A stretch of 64,000 nucleotides of DNA from Zerene cesonia (GCF_012273895.1 NC_052120.1:1116001-1180000), one strand, 5' to 3'. Numbered from the stretch's first letter, positions 35,191 to 47,141 are shown. Notes: generated by a model from the sequence alone, not told the origin. A program made the numbers and translations.

Positions 35191-36722
35191 GAGATATAGT
35201 ATTCTTAAATGTAGTGCAAGTATTTTCTATTGAAATCATCATAATTCTGTTTGTTATCCCAATGAAGAAAAAAGAGAAGTCTGGTTTACGTAGCTAACCA
35301 AAATCTATTTAAAATACCAACAAAAAAAATTTATAATAATAATTTTATCTCAAACAGGTTTTGACCTCAAATTGACATTGTAGAGGCGCAATGCAGTTAG
35401 ACCTTTAACTTTACCTATCGCGCTATTGGAAGAGTTAAGTCTAGATTTTTATTACATCTAGACCAATTTTTATAAATGCCAAATGGTTTCTTCGTTCCCC
35501 ATTATTAGTTTTTGTCGAATGAAAATATTTTTCTAAAAGTTCAAGTAACATATATAAAGTTGATTTTATATATCTTTTTTGGAAATATGCGCTTACATTA
35601 TTATTACACAGTACTTTTAAAACATATTAGAAATTTAAAACACAAACTTATTAAATATATTGCAAAGAACCGACAACGCAATAATATAAGTTATAACTAT
35701 AACATGTATGTCTATATATTTACCAATAATGTTTTACCAATGTAAAATAAAAAGTTTAGAAAACTCAGTTGGCTAATATTGTCTTAAAAAATACAAAAAA
35801 AGACGAATGAAATCACACAAAAAGAATAAAAATCGGTCTCAATCTCAAGCCTTTATGTTCTTTATGTTTTCTGGAGCAGTGTAGTTTCAAAAACTGTACC
35901 ATGAGACTTAGAAACACTGTTTTGTTTGTATTTCTTATACACAATCATTATATATTACATAAAAAATAAATTTGAGTTTGAGAAACTAAAAACAGGCTTA
36001 AATTAATTATAGAATCAACCAAATTATATCACTTGCTGCTATATAGTATATAACTCAGGAAATTATTTAATCCTGCCGATTCTAATCAGTATAATAACAT
36101 TGACATCGATCCTTGATAAGTACAATGTTTGAATGCAATCAGTCCATTTAAACTACGACAAAATCAAGTCGGTAACATTTACAACTATTTACATACATAT
36201 AAACATAGTGAAGCTAATAAAAGCGATAGAAAGAGCTAGATTCTAATAAAGTAATTGCCTCTAAATTTCCCGATTTTTAAAAGCACGTACAATAATGTCA
36301 TGAATATAAAACAAATAACCCATCTCCCTCATTAGTGTCGAATCTCAAAGGATTAGCAAGCGCTGTCCGATCGATCTAGGTAATTGATTCTAAGTGTCCT
36401 ACGTCCAACACCTGCTTAGCTAAGTGTAGATTAATGAACTGTCGGTAAACACCTGGCTTAATTAGGAGGCTGAAATATCGACTTGCTTGCACCGGCGACA
36501 TTTTTCGTTCTTACATAGTTTAAGTATGGGATTAATGAACGTTTAATACCTGGGTTGAATTTATGGGACAGCGAATGTTCTAGAAAATATCGAACGACAT
36601 ATTAACTAATGTATATCACGGTTTTAATCCACTATTAAACAAAGTTTTAATTATACAGTAAAAAATATTTTACTTCTTTTGCAGGATTAAACCATATTTA
36701 ACTAATTTAATAACTATATTAA
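35191..36722. other. AT-rich non-coding stretch
   Basis: No gene or recognisable repeat. A small hairpin GTCTAGAT/ATCTAGAC lies near 35440-35463. Confidence 0.5.
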
Positions 36723-36890
36723 ACTAGCTTTCTGCGCGCTTCGATAAAGGACTTAAGATAGATTCGGGTCGGGTACTAAACTATATTATCTGTACCGAGT
36801 TTTATTCCAATAATTTCAGTGGTTTAAGCGTGAAGAAGGCAGAAACAGGCAGACAGAGTTTCAGGACTTTCGCGTGTATAATATGGGTAG
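36723..36890 (-). mobile_element. Degenerate Helitron-like element
   Basis: Plus-strand view starts ACTAGCTTTCTGCGCGCTTC, then TTTCAGTGGTTTAAGCGTGA, CAGGCAGACAGAGTTTC and TTCGCGTGTATAATATGGGT. Not families A, B or J. Confidence 0.5.
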
Positions 36891-37225
36891 GGATTTATTG
36901 TATTCAGACCTTTTGTCCTCGTTAAGGAAAAACGTCTACAAGTGGTTGGTGAAGATTTATATTGTAACTTGTAACTGAATGTCATTAATTCTAACATTCA
37001 CCAATTGTTAGGGAAATATATTATATAAGTACACCTAAAGAGAATTTCTTTACCTGGTTGTTCGTAATAAAAATGTCTCAACTGAACTTTTAACTTTTCC
37101 TTTTATATTTGTATCATCCTGGCTTCATTCTACTTTAATCGTTTAATTTCATCAAAAAATGATCAGCTGTTTTTGTGTAGTACTCAGCTAGGCAAAGTAC
37201 TGTTGCATTGGTACATAATAGGATA

Positions 37226-37335
37226 GGCGGGATTCACACCCGCCAAACCGTAGCAACGACTAACCTCTCGGTCTTCTACTCTTACGAAATTTCTAATTTG
37301 TAAAGTATTTCAAGACTAAAACTTAAATGTTAAAC
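37226..37335 (+). mobile_element. SINE-like family E, copy with inverted tRNA part
   Basis: Antisense tRNA-like part (37226-37273): its complement reads GACCGAGAGGTTAGTCGTTG and GGGTGTGAATCCCGCC, recalling A and B regions of a class II (Ser/Leu type) tRNA. It is followed by a sense tail, AAATTTCTAATTTGTAAAGT, shared with 45803-45848. The tRNA part is inverted relative to the tail. No TSD was identified. Confidence 0.55.
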
Positions 37336-37789
37336 TTGACAGTCATACCTTAATGGTAACATCGACTGATGCGACGACACCTGAAAGTGGGAGACGAAAC
37401 CCTGGGATGCTATCAGTAAACCCTTCATGTACTTCCATGGTCATGATGATCTTTAATATATCTTTCAACCAAAAATAAACCAATAATACATTCACACTTA
37501 TATTTAATTTTAACTTACAAATTATGAAATAACGATTGGATTTCAAATGGTTTTTAATTAGGCATAATGGCAGCAATATAAGCGCGATACTCAATTTGTG
37601 TCTAAACAAACGTTTCCCACATCTAAGAGAAATAGCGGCAGCTTTCTTTCTAGATATTTAATTAAACGATAAATCTACATTTATATTATTAAATTGATGC
37701 TTGCAAGTTTGTTTATAGGAGATAATCTTAATGAAACTAAAACTATTTCGATAATACTTCCATCAAAGACTTTTTATTTTTTTATTAGA

Positions 37790-37960
37790 TGTCAAACTGC
37801 GCGGAGCCGGGGCAACTAGTTGTATCCACAACTTCGTTCGCTTGAAAAAAATGTAAAAGTAGCTCTTTATTACAACAGCTGTCTGCTAGTGAAAATCCCG
37901 TCAAAATAGGTTCAACCGTTCCAGAGACCGACAGACCGACAGATAGACAAATAAAAATTG
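37790..37960 (-). mobile_element. Helitron-like ends abutting tail to tail
   Basis: CGCGGAGCCGGGGCAACTAGT (37799-37820) looks like a plus-strand Helitron 3' end. The same ACTAGT (37815-37820) begins a minus-strand Helitron (ACTAGTTGTATCCACAACTT) running to about 37960 with GACAGACCGACAGATAGAC. The plus part is only a stub. Confidence 0.45.
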
Positions 37961-39889
37961 ATAAAGGTTTTATTTGGGTATTATTAAGCGCCGTATAGGT
38001 ATATTCATAAGAATATAGTAAAATGCGATTATATAAATATTTCAAACTACCCTCTATTCGTATTCATTTCAATATATAATTGCAATTTATTACTTCTCGA
38101 TCAAATTATTAAATAAAATAGCGATTCTATTAGAAATTTCAAATTGCTATTCCCCGCTTGCTAATGAAGGAAGCTCGTGGCTTTTATTTCTACTGACAAT
38201 TATGAATTTTGCATCTTATTACAAACATATTGGTAATGTTTTATGTTAAAATAAATATCCGTAACGAATTTAATCATATTACTTCAGAATCATACGTGTA
38301 ATTATTGTTGTAATATAGAAATAGCTCATTTATTAAATTGAGAAAATGCTTTTGTCTTTGTATAAGGTGCGATTTTAGATTTATCATCTTGCCGTGTATG
38401 GAATAAGATTATTGTTATATAAGGTTATTTATTTATATTTATTCGATGTCAAAAAGTTTCGGTTTTCAATAAGTTATGTTATATACATATTACCAGTAAA
38501 TTTCGACTTACAGCAATTATAAATTTATGTAGTTCTACTGTTCGACTTTTTGTATCTCTACTAATATTATAAATGTGAAAGTGCATTTGTTTGTTTGTCT
38601 TTTTTCACGATTAACACTTTATTTATTTCTTTATTCATCAAAACCATTCCTCCCACATTACACACCATTCCTCTTACAGTATAGCTGATGCAATCGGATC
38701 GTCTAATATCTATGTAATATATAAATATATAATATATCTTATACATTCATAGAACTTAAATTAAAATAAAAAATGCATTCATACTAGTTTTTCAGATAGA
38801 AAAGATTAGGACTAATGACATAAGCTTATTTTACCAATCTGAATCGCATGGCGAACCCGCTGGAAGTCTAGTTTGATATAATAAGCAGTCATATTACTCC
38901 TCCATAAAGTTCATATATCCCAGTTCATAAGAGACGTACCAGTATTATTCAAAAGACTTAAAGCCTCTAATAAAACAGTTTTCGCCTTCCAGTAGCGATA
39001 CGTAACAAAAGTCATGAAGCTCGCCGAATCCTTTTTATTCGTTTAGAAATAGGGAAAAAGTGTTCGTAAAGCCTTTCTCTTGGTGTTCACAGCTATTCCA
39101 GATATACTTTGACTCCATACTTCGTTCAAACGAGAGTTTGATACGGGCTCGCGGATGTACAAGTCCTGGATGTGATTATTTAAATATTATTTTATATATG
39201 AGTGTTTTTAACTGTTTATTGAAATTTCTAGGTGAATTTGGTTTTATACTAGTAATGTTAAAAGGTTATTTGAAATTCTGGAAGGAAGATTTTGGGAATA
39301 TTACGAATTTTATTGAAAAAGCGATGTATTTTATCGATCTAAATGATTATACGAAAGTATAGCATCCGGGAAAAGCCCCGATCTTGCAAATTTGCTTTGA
39401 TAACGCGGACAAATCCGCTGGTGAAAAGTATTCTAATAAAGGTAAATGATGCTTGTTTCTAACTCAATTAATTTTCAATAGAATGGTATTGTTACATGAA
39501 TGCCGTTTTAAATTCGTGATACAGATATAAAAAATGATATTATATGTAAATATTGTAAATAATTTTTTTCCATAATTACACTTCGTCAGATCAACTCAAT
39601 TTAGAACTAAAATAGGTACTACAACAAAGAGGTCTTCATAAACTTCAAAATAATTATATTAAAATAGCTTCCATAATACATAATTCCTTGTAACCTTCGT
39701 ATCTCTCCGTCACTATCTAGAAAGGATTTGCAAGGGATTGGGATAACGCGCTGTATTATAAAATGTTGCTTTAATATTACTCTTATATACTGATATTATG
39801 TGCAGTATATAAGCTGGCTGTTGTTATAAATATAAACTTAGTTACATTATAAGCCAGTTCACTATCACTATGCATACGCATTTATAATG
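37961..39889. other. AT-rich non-coding stretch
   Basis: No gene. A 5' Helitron fragment (CTACTAATATTATAAATGTG) lies at 38560-38605. The frame at 39060-39362 has no ATG start and no motif and is not called. Confidence 0.45.
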
Positions 39890-40170
39890 CGTTATAAACG
39901 CGATAAAAATCCGTCTATCTGTCACTTCTACACCTAAACTATTTAACCGATTTGGATTTAAATTGACTGAAAGATAGTTTGAGACTTGAGGAAGGGCATA
40001 GATAGCTTATCCTGGAAATCCTACGGGAAAGATAACTATGTATTATATAAAAAGTTTTTCTTTGACTACATGTTGTTATTTTAGTTTTATCCAACTAAAA
40101 ATTTAGAATAGTTATATAATTTCAATTACTATAAATGACTACCTGGGCGGAGCCGGGACGTCCAGCTAGT
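39890..40170 (+). mobile_element. Helitron-like element family J, longer copy
   Basis: Ends GGGCGGAGCCGGGACGTCCA then GCTAGT. The interior has CTAAACTATTTAACCGATTT and GAAATCCTACGGGAAAGATA. About 100 bases before the 3' end are AT-rich and may be an insertion. Confidence 0.6.
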
Positions 40171-40537
40171 ACACTTATAAAAAATAATGCCTCAATGAAT
40201 ATCCATAAACATAGCATTCAGCAATTAAAACAACAAAAGATAATTAACAAAAAATTAATTAAACCTTCAATATATTCCTTTAATTGCAAGATGTAAATAA
40301 TGTGAAAAATCGTCGCATAAAACTCCCATCTAATATAAAAAGTATATACAGATCTTATGTATATATAGCCTGCAGTAAGCCAGGGAAATCTGCCGTGAAA
40401 TTGACGCCCACCCACCCTTAGTACCTTGGTACTAGCGCTAAGCACCGGTGAATTGAGATTTTTAGCATGAGACTTCTTATAAAAGCGATTCATTAATTTA
40501 TATGAGCAAACACTGATAAATAATAAAGAAGTAGCTG
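40171..40537. other. Non-coding stretch
   Basis: No gene; a short GC-richer patch at 40375-40450 has no recognisable motif. Confidence 0.45.
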
Positions 40538-40573
40538 TTTGTCCCGGATTCGCTTGTGGTACATTTATAGCCT
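40538..40573 (-). mobile_element. Helitron family B, 3' fragment
   Basis: GTCCCGGATTCGCTTGTGGT and ACATTTATAGCC match the 3' end of family B in reverse. It abuts a family A copy in the same orientation. Confidence 0.5.
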
Positions 40574-40752
40574 ACTAGCTGCGCCCCGCGGTTTCGGGAA
40601 AAAAGTTGCCTATATGTTATTCCAGTTGTCCAGCTGTCTATGTACCAAATTTCATTGCAATTGGTTCAGTAGTTTTTGCGTGAAAGAGCAACAAACACAC
40701 ACACATTATTACAAGCTTTCGCATTAATAATATTAGTAGAATTACAGTAGGA
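40574..40752 (-). mobile_element. Helitron family A, internally deleted
   Basis: About 30 bases are lost just inside the 3' end, between GCGGTTTC and GGGAAAAAAGTTGCC, removing half of the terminal hairpin. The 5' end is extended by ATTACAGTAGGA. Confidence 0.8.
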
Positions 40753-41164
40753 TTTCTCTTAGTAAATATGCAGCTTTCAAATGGTGAAAGCTTGATTGAA
40801 ATCGGTTCAGTAGTTTCCTTGTGAAAACATTACAAACAACAATGCAGTTTTCACTTTATAATTTTATTATTATGACTAATAAACTCATATGATTACTTTT
40901 ATAAGATTAGATTTCTTAAACACAGACACAGAAATAACGAATACCGACTAAAACTCGGTAACCTCGTGAACAAAGTCGCGGGGAATAGCAACTGACGTAC
41001 AGTGTAATAGATAACAATTTAGAAGTACAAAATTGAAACAATTTATTCATACCGTCGTTGTATACCATTTGTTTTATAGCAACATTCAATAAGATAGATC
41101 GTGAAGGAATTGCCAGCAATAAAATCACATAAACGTGGTAACTGGTATTAGGTAAATGCAGTAG

Positions 41165-41385
41165 CATTTGAATGTGGGATTCGAGCACGCTTCGGCACGA
41201 ATTGGGCCAGCATCTAGAAGTACCCCCCAGAAGCTACGTGAAACAGTAGCAAGCTACTTTCGTTCGTTGAGTTTTGGTGCTGGAGGCCGTCCATTTCCTT
41301 ACCCTTCCCTTTTTCTTTATTTTTCTCCTTTCTATATCACTTTCTATTTAGTGTCGGTAATCCATTTGTAGAGACCAAGATCTGT
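41165..41385 (+). repeat. Retroposon family H, longest single copy
   Basis: Starts GGGATTCGAGCACGCTTCGG and ACGAATTGGGCCAGC, runs through GTGCTGGAGGCCGTCCATTT and CCTTACCCTTCCC, and ends near GTCGGTAATCCATTTGTAGA. The 3' GGGCGGTGGT block is missing. It links the 5' words (also at 24090) with the H body. Confidence 0.55.
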
Positions 41386-41690
41386 AAACAACCTTATGCA
41401 TATATGTCATATTCAATTATCAGCGACGTACTAGCTCCTTTGCCGATGACTACATAAAAAAAACTTGAAGCTCTATGCTGCTACATGTATTATAATGAAT
41501 GTCATAATATATGCAGTTATTGAAAATATAAGCTGTCCTTATAAGATACGACAAAACAAAAATGTATTGAAGAAGAAAAGAAACTCAACGAAATCGCGAA
41601 AACAAATTACAAATTAAATAATGTTTCATAAACAAAACAATTAAATACTTATTTAGTGAATTTTATACTGCTAAGTAATAAGTAATCCTA

Positions 41691-41891
41691 TCCTACTAAT
41701 ATTATAAATGCGAAAGTTTGTGAGGGTGTGTGTATGTTTGTTACTCTTTCACGCAAAATCTACTGAACTGATTGCAATGAAATTTGGTACGTAGATAGCT
41801 GGACAACTAGAATAACACATAGGCATCTTATTATCTCGATATTCTTACGGGATACGGACTTAAGCGGGTGAAACCGCGGGGCACAGCTAGT
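41691..41891 (+). mobile_element. Helitron family A, full length
   Basis: TCCTACTAATATTATAAATG to GGGGCACAGCTAGT, with a GCGG/CCGC terminal hairpin. The 5' terminus is preceded by an extra TCCTA. Confidence 0.9.
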
Positions 41892-43166
41892 ACAGTTCAT
41901 GATCGAATTTTTCTATTCTTATTTTCAAACAATTTGAAATACAATCCTACAAAAAACTTAGAAAAAAACAATGCTAATTTTTAAATAAGCCCCTTTTGTT
42001 TTTAGAATTTACTAAAACCCCTAGAAATCCTTTATTATCAAATCACCACCCAAAATCATTAAAAATGCATAGGCATAAATTATACAGATAATAAATCAGC
42101 AATAAAATATACCCAAGTTCAAAGACGAATCACAAGACAAAAGTGTCTGAGCATTGGCAAATTACACCCATCAATATGGACAAAGTGAGGGTTTATTCGA
42201 TTTGTCTGTTTGTCTCTGTCTATCTTGTGGTTGAATGATTTGTAGTTTACGTCTGAAAGCCTGGGTATTTGTTTACTATTTATAACATTAAACTCGTTTA
42301 CATTTCTCTATTTATATTTTGTGTATAAATATATTTTCATAGACACGATAGAAGCATCAATTTTAAAGCAGTATAACACCAAAAATTCTGTAGTTTTACA
42401 AGATTTCCAAATAATATAACAACATCCGATTCTATATCCGAACTCCTTGTTTTAACATCAAACTAAATCCCGTTTCTATCATCGCCACAGGCAGTCAGAC
42501 ATTAAAATTTAACTTCAAAACAGATCAACAATAACATGCATCGTGTAGAAACTTCCTTGTTGCAAACTTTCACAGACTAATAAATTTCTAAATCGACATT
42601 AACTAGTTCTGTATTCAGGCGCGCGTCAGATTCACGATCGTGTTACAAAAGATATTTTACATATCGCCCCGTGCGGATGTATCGTCCGTTTTTGTTTGGC
42701 AACGGTGCTAGTTGTCGCGTGTTTCTTGTATACTATTTTTTATTTTGAAGTCCCTTTCGTATTTTCCTCATATAAGTAAAGCCTCGATGAGTAAGAGTAA
42801 CCAGACTCAGTGGGTCGGTCTTCAATCGAAATGGGTGGTTTTAGATCAAACGAGAGGGCATAAAAAAATATTTTGTTATTCTCGAATCCGCGACTTTTTG
42901 TTTAATTCATCTTATCAAACCTCTGAGCGAGCGACGCGAATAGCTTTAGCAATCATATCAATGTAATTCGCCTATTTATAGTACAGCTAAAATGATAATT
43001 ATATTATTGAAATATTTCCTCACAACTTACAGGTATACTCTCAATATATTGAGTATGATTTTACAATTAATGATTTAACAATACTCCAGTAATGATGTCA
43101 TGACCACAATAGCTTTTAACTACATTCACACATTTACTAGCAATTAATTTTTGTTTCATATAGAAT
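41892..43166. other. Non-coding stretch with a CpG-rich patch
   Basis: CpG-rich patch at 42615-42720 (AGGCGCGCGTCAG, CGCCCCGTGCGGATG, GGCAACGGTGC) stands out from the AT-rich surroundings and could be a promoter or leader exon, but no splice site or motif settles it. Confidence 0.35.
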
Positions 43167-43373
43167 ACTACCTGCGCCCCGCGGTTTCACCCGCGTAAGT
43201 CCGTATCCCGTAGGAATATCGGGATAAAATGTTGTTTATATGTTATTCCAGTTGTCCAGCTATCTACGTACCAAATTTCATTGCAATCGGTTCAGTAGTT
43301 TTTGCGTGAAAGCGCAACAAACACACACACATCCTTACAAACTTTCGCATTTATAATATTAGTAGGAGTAGGA
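43167..43373 (-). mobile_element. Helitron family A, full length, mutated end
   Basis: The terminal CTAG reads CTAC here. The rest, including the CGCGG/CCGCG hairpin, is intact. The 5' terminus is doubled (AGTAGGAGTAGGA on the plus strand). Confidence 0.88.
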
Positions 43374-44580
43374 TGAGCCAAATAAAATTCCTCGTCATCG
43401 AATGGAAAACCCATAAGTGTACACACAACTTGGCTACATTACATGCGCATATAACATTATGTCAAACATTCGAAAACTCTTTCACAAACAACAAAGGAAC
43501 AGCCTATCAAAGAGGGAAATAATAAGTCTGCATCTACCTTAAAAATTCCAACACTAGTTTTTTTTAATCTGTGCCAGTTACGTTTGACATTACGCGCATA
43601 GTAAAGCGCTTTAACGCTTTGTCGCTGCGACTAAGGCCAGTAGACTCAACGTCGAAGTTGTTCTATAAAAGCACTTTGCCTCTGCACCTTTCTTTTGCAG
43701 TTTGTAGACGGCATATTTTTCCTTTTCGGCTTTCATGCGCTGCTTGATAATGGTGTAATGTTTTTCTGAATAATTATTAGTGTATTGGTATACGCAGACA
43801 TTAATTTGTGGTAGGAGAATGTGAATTGGGATTCGTATCTATGTACTGATATTTTCTTTGTAAGACTACAGACGACGATAGGACACTAAGTACTAAGGAC
43901 TTTCAATACCGGATGTTGGAAGAAGTGTATATTTCATATTTGAGATTTCTTCTATTTCTCTTGATATAATATTATCATGTAAAGCATGTAAAAATTACTT
44001 AAACAAAGCTTGATTATAGAATCTTTTATAATCAGACTTTTAAATGCAAATTTTTCATATATTTTTTTACATATCTATCTTTTATGTACATTAATGTTAA
44101 ATATATTAATCAATGACCTTACAAAATGAATCTATCGTCTTTTAATCAAAAACAATTCAACTATTTGATAAACCCTCTGCGGTTTATAGTCACTATAGAA
44201 CAATCAGAGCCTTTGAATTCCCAAACGCTTAACCTCCACCAAAACCTGACGTCCCAAAAGATTTCGGTGATTGAAAGTGTGCATTGCAGTGTCTGGTCTG
44301 CAGATGTCAACAAAGGGGCTAACAAAAGGAGCATAGGTAAGTGTGCAAATGTTTGCTATCGCTGCACACGGCTAGGCAAAGGAAAGTGTTAAATCCGTGT
44401 TGGTGTAGGCGCTTTGACAGGTCGAAGATGGAACATTCTAGATAAATGCTGAAAGAATATAAATGTATAAATGGTACTAGAATATAATTTTCTATACTCA
44501 TTTCAATGTATTATTCAAATTTTCCTCGTAATCAAAGGAAAACATAGATAGACCAAGGTATTTCCCGCATAGTTCTTTTT
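43374..44580. other. Non-coding stretch with weak gene-like signals
   Basis: A TATA-like CTATAAAAGC (43663-43672) lies about 35 bases before TTGCAGTTTGT (43696-43706). At 44126 an ATG with a reasonable context (ACAAAATGA) opens a frame that reaches a consensus donor, CATAG then GTAAGTG, at 44336/44337. No homology is recognised, so neither is called as a gene. Confidence 0.25.
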
Positions 44581-44599
44581 TCCATGTCTTTTCACGCTA

Positions 44600-44692
44600 T
44601 CTATCTGCGTACCAAATTTCATCCAAATCTGTTCATTAGTTTAGGAGTAAACAAGGGACAGACAGAGTTACTATCGCATTTATAGTATTAGC
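44600..44692 (-). mobile_element. Old Helitron-like fragment
   Basis: TACCAAATTTCATCCAAATC and GGGACAGACAGAGTTACTAT are interior words of another Helitron family. Confidence 0.4.
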
Positions 44693-44780
44693 TGGCTGCT
44701 GTAACATATTCACGCAAAAACTGCTGGATCGATTTGAAACATTCTTTAACCATTTTCTTTAACCAACAGCTGCAATTAGA

Positions 44781-44876
44781 AATTAAAAACTTTTCAACGG
44801 ATTTTAAACGCGATTTATTCATTATATTATTAACCCGACGTTTCGAACAGCGAGCGTGGTCACAGGGCAGCTGCAA
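44781..44876 (-). repeat. Repeat family F, one-armed copy
   Basis: Reverse orientation: TTTTCAACGGATTTTAAACG, CATTATATTATTAACCCGAC and AGCGAGCGTGGTCACAGGG. The core lacks the ACTTTAC segment. Confidence 0.65.
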
Positions 44877-44889
44877 CTTCACTTAGTTA

Positions 44890-44936
44890 CATAGGCTATA
44901 TTTGTACCACGGGCGAAACCGGGGCAGACCACTAGT
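44890..44936 (+). mobile_element. Helitron family B, 3' fragment
   Basis: ATAGGCTATATTTGTACCAC, GGGCGAAACCGGGGCAGACC and CTAGT. Only the 3' quarter is present. Confidence 0.6.
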
Positions 44937-45650
44937 TATTCTATAAAAACACAACCGAATTAAGAAGAGTATAAATTTATTTACTGCAATCTTTTTTAGC
45001 GTCTTCTAAATAGGGGGTTTTAAACTTTGCACTTTTTTATACAAAAAAACCATAAATAACAATGCTCCTAAATATTGATATTTTGCATATAAATAAGGTA
45101 TTGTCTTCTAATATTAAGATCAGAATATATTTCCTTATCACTAACTAAAATTACGCATACCAACATTAAAAGACAACCCCGCTAGAAATTAATACGCATA
45201 CCTTAGGTATATTCGACAAATTTAATAGGAAATTCTTAGTATATACTGAACAAAAGGCTTTAATGGTATGCCAGGAACAGTGGATTGCAAATAAAAGCCT
45301 CACGATTCGAACGCATTCTTGGGTTCGTGTAATATAGTACTTCAGAAATAATGATTCTATTTTATGTGAAATAATAATGGATATTTTATAAGACTGTAAT
45401 TTATTTCGCGATTCCAATATACAGATTGTCTTGTTATTGTATTGTTCGCTTAGGGATCTGGGGTTTGTTGAGAAATGTGTTTTGTTCTACCTTCTACCTA
45501 TAACATCTGCAGCGCTTGATATTTCTATTATAGTAGTTTTTTTTTGTAAAGCTATATGCTTTGCCCTGAATGTGCTTTCGAATACGGATAAGAATATACA
45601 ATGTTTTATGATAAATGGTTAAGTGATTATGATATGATAGTGTAACAAAC
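44937..45650. other. AT-rich non-coding stretch
   Basis: No gene or recognisable repeat. Confidence 0.5.
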
Positions 45651-45662
45651 AAACTTATCCAT

Positions 45663-45848
45663 TAGAAATTTTGAAAGAATAGAAAAAAATTGATCACGAG
45701 GCAGGATTCGAACCTGCGTATCTTGCCTAACCGTAGCAAGCGACAAGGCAAGATACGCAGGTTCGAATCCTGCCTCGTGATCAAATTTTTTCTATTCTTT
45801 CAAAATTTCTAATTTATGAAGCATTTCAATGCTATAAAACTAAAAATT
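45663..45848 (+). mobile_element. SINE-like family E, foldback copy with TSD
   Basis: Flanked by a perfect 12-base TSD, AAACTTATCCAT (45651-45662 and 45849-45860). Arms 45663-45728 and 45746-45811 are inverted copies with one mismatch, around a 17-base loop (45729-45745). Each arm has a tRNA T-arm-like GCAGGTTCGAATCCTGC. The right arm runs into the tail shared with 37277-37335. The order TSD, antisense part, sense part, tail, TSD again fits twin priming. It is not a tRNA gene, as the acceptor and D arms are missing. Confidence 0.75.
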
Positions 45849-46059
45849 AAACTTATCCATGTTTATAAATTTTAGGCGGAAAAAGGTATCATATTTTTAT
45901 CTCCATTAAATGAACGAGTATGTAGTTTAGGTAAGGTAGTATTGTTCTCGTACAAAATTCGTCAAATAATCATCACTGGATGAAAATAAATAATAAGTAT
46001 AACTTAAATAAATCCTATATTTTTAAGTGAGATCAAAAACGGTTTTATAGACCGACATC

Positions 46060-46205
46060 AAAAAAGGAGGTTATCAATTCGACCGTATTCTTTTATTTGC
46101 TACTTCATAACTTTTTAACCGACTTTTATTTGTTTTATTTGAAAGCTAGTGCCTGTCATATAGTCCTACTTTAATTTAGCCTATTTCTAATAAAGGTAGT
46201 TTCAT
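46060..46205 (+). repeat. Interspersed repeat family O, copy
   Basis: CATCAAAAAAGGAGGTTATC, CTACTTCATAACTTTTTAAC and TTATTTGAAAGCTAGTGCCT follow the family O order. Confidence 0.5.
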
Positions 46206-46621
46206 TTTTTGTCAAAAAATAATCATTTCCCTACTCTCCCTCTACTCATTTATATAATTTTATAAATGGTATAATTCAAAATGTATGGCAAAGATCAATA
46301 AGTTAAGCTTGAACCATTAACCCCTATCGTAATGTTAATAAGCCTCCGTTAATTAATACTAATTGGTCTAATACTCGCAGCGTAATTGTATTGAATTCAA
46401 TTGTTGGAGATCGCTTTAATTGTATTATGGATTACGATTCGGATTCATATCTATGGAGGATGTGATAGACAGATGTATTATTCTCAGAGTTACCTTTTGG
46501 GAGAGGTGTACGTGTGGTTATGGGGAAATTTTGTGATTTTGAATCATAAGTAAATTGTAAAAGTAAATGAGCTTTTTTCAAACTCCGCTCAATTTTCTAT
46601 TTATTTTAGACTTTATTTAAC

Positions 46622-46734
46622 ACTAGTCTGTGCCCCTCCAATCAGTTCTGTAGTTTTTGCGTGAAAGAGTAACAAACACACACACATTTTACAAACTGTC
46701 CCATTAATAATATTAGTAAGATATGATAGTAGGA
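46622..46734 (-). mobile_element. Helitron family A, short deletion derivative
   Basis: The GC-rich 3' end (ACTAGTCTGTGCCCCTCC) is joined straight to CAGTTCTGTAGTTTTTGCGT; about 90 bases between them are missing. The 5' end is reiterated. Confidence 0.7.
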
Positions 46735-46852
46735 TAAGATTAGAAGGATTTTCATCCAGTGATTATTATATGACGAATTTTGTACGAGATTAATACTATA
46801 CTACTTAAATTAAATAAAATACAAAAGAAGCTGTAAGATACTACAATATTGT

Positions 46853-47061
46853 GTGTGAAGTCCCGTGTCCCCTAGTGGGGTATGGGGCAGATGATATACA
46901 TCTGTTTCAGTGATCGATTTTCTTTATGGACAAGTAGGTGATCAGCCTTCTGTGTCCTGCCAGATCGAGACATTTTTTTTTGTGCGTCCCCACCGGGAAT
47001 CGAACCCAGGGCCCCTCGGTTCTAAGCTCACGTGTTAACCACTGTACCAAGGAGGCGGTCA
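46853..47061 (-). mobile_element. tRNA-derived SINE family D, full length
   Basis: On the minus strand it begins CGCCTCCTTGGTACAGTGGT (A box region) with B box GGGTTCGATTCCCGG, then ATTCGATCACTG-type body words and the 3' end CTAGGGGACACGGGACTTCA. TSD ACAATATTGT on both sides (46843-46852 and 47062-47071). The tRNA part looks like a clover-leaf 5' half and T arm fused to an unrelated body, as in SINEs. Confidence 0.85.
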
Positions 47062-47141
47062 ACAATATTGTAATGCACTTTTATTGCGCGAAGATGTCTA
47101 CCAGGCAACCACGGGATATTACACACAATATATTTAAAAAC

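Noticed and set aside
45740..45780. A tRNA gene, because of a perfect T-arm-like GCAGGTTCGAATCCTGC
   Set aside because: No acceptor or anticodon stem can be built; the sequence is an arm of a foldback SINE-like element within a TSD.
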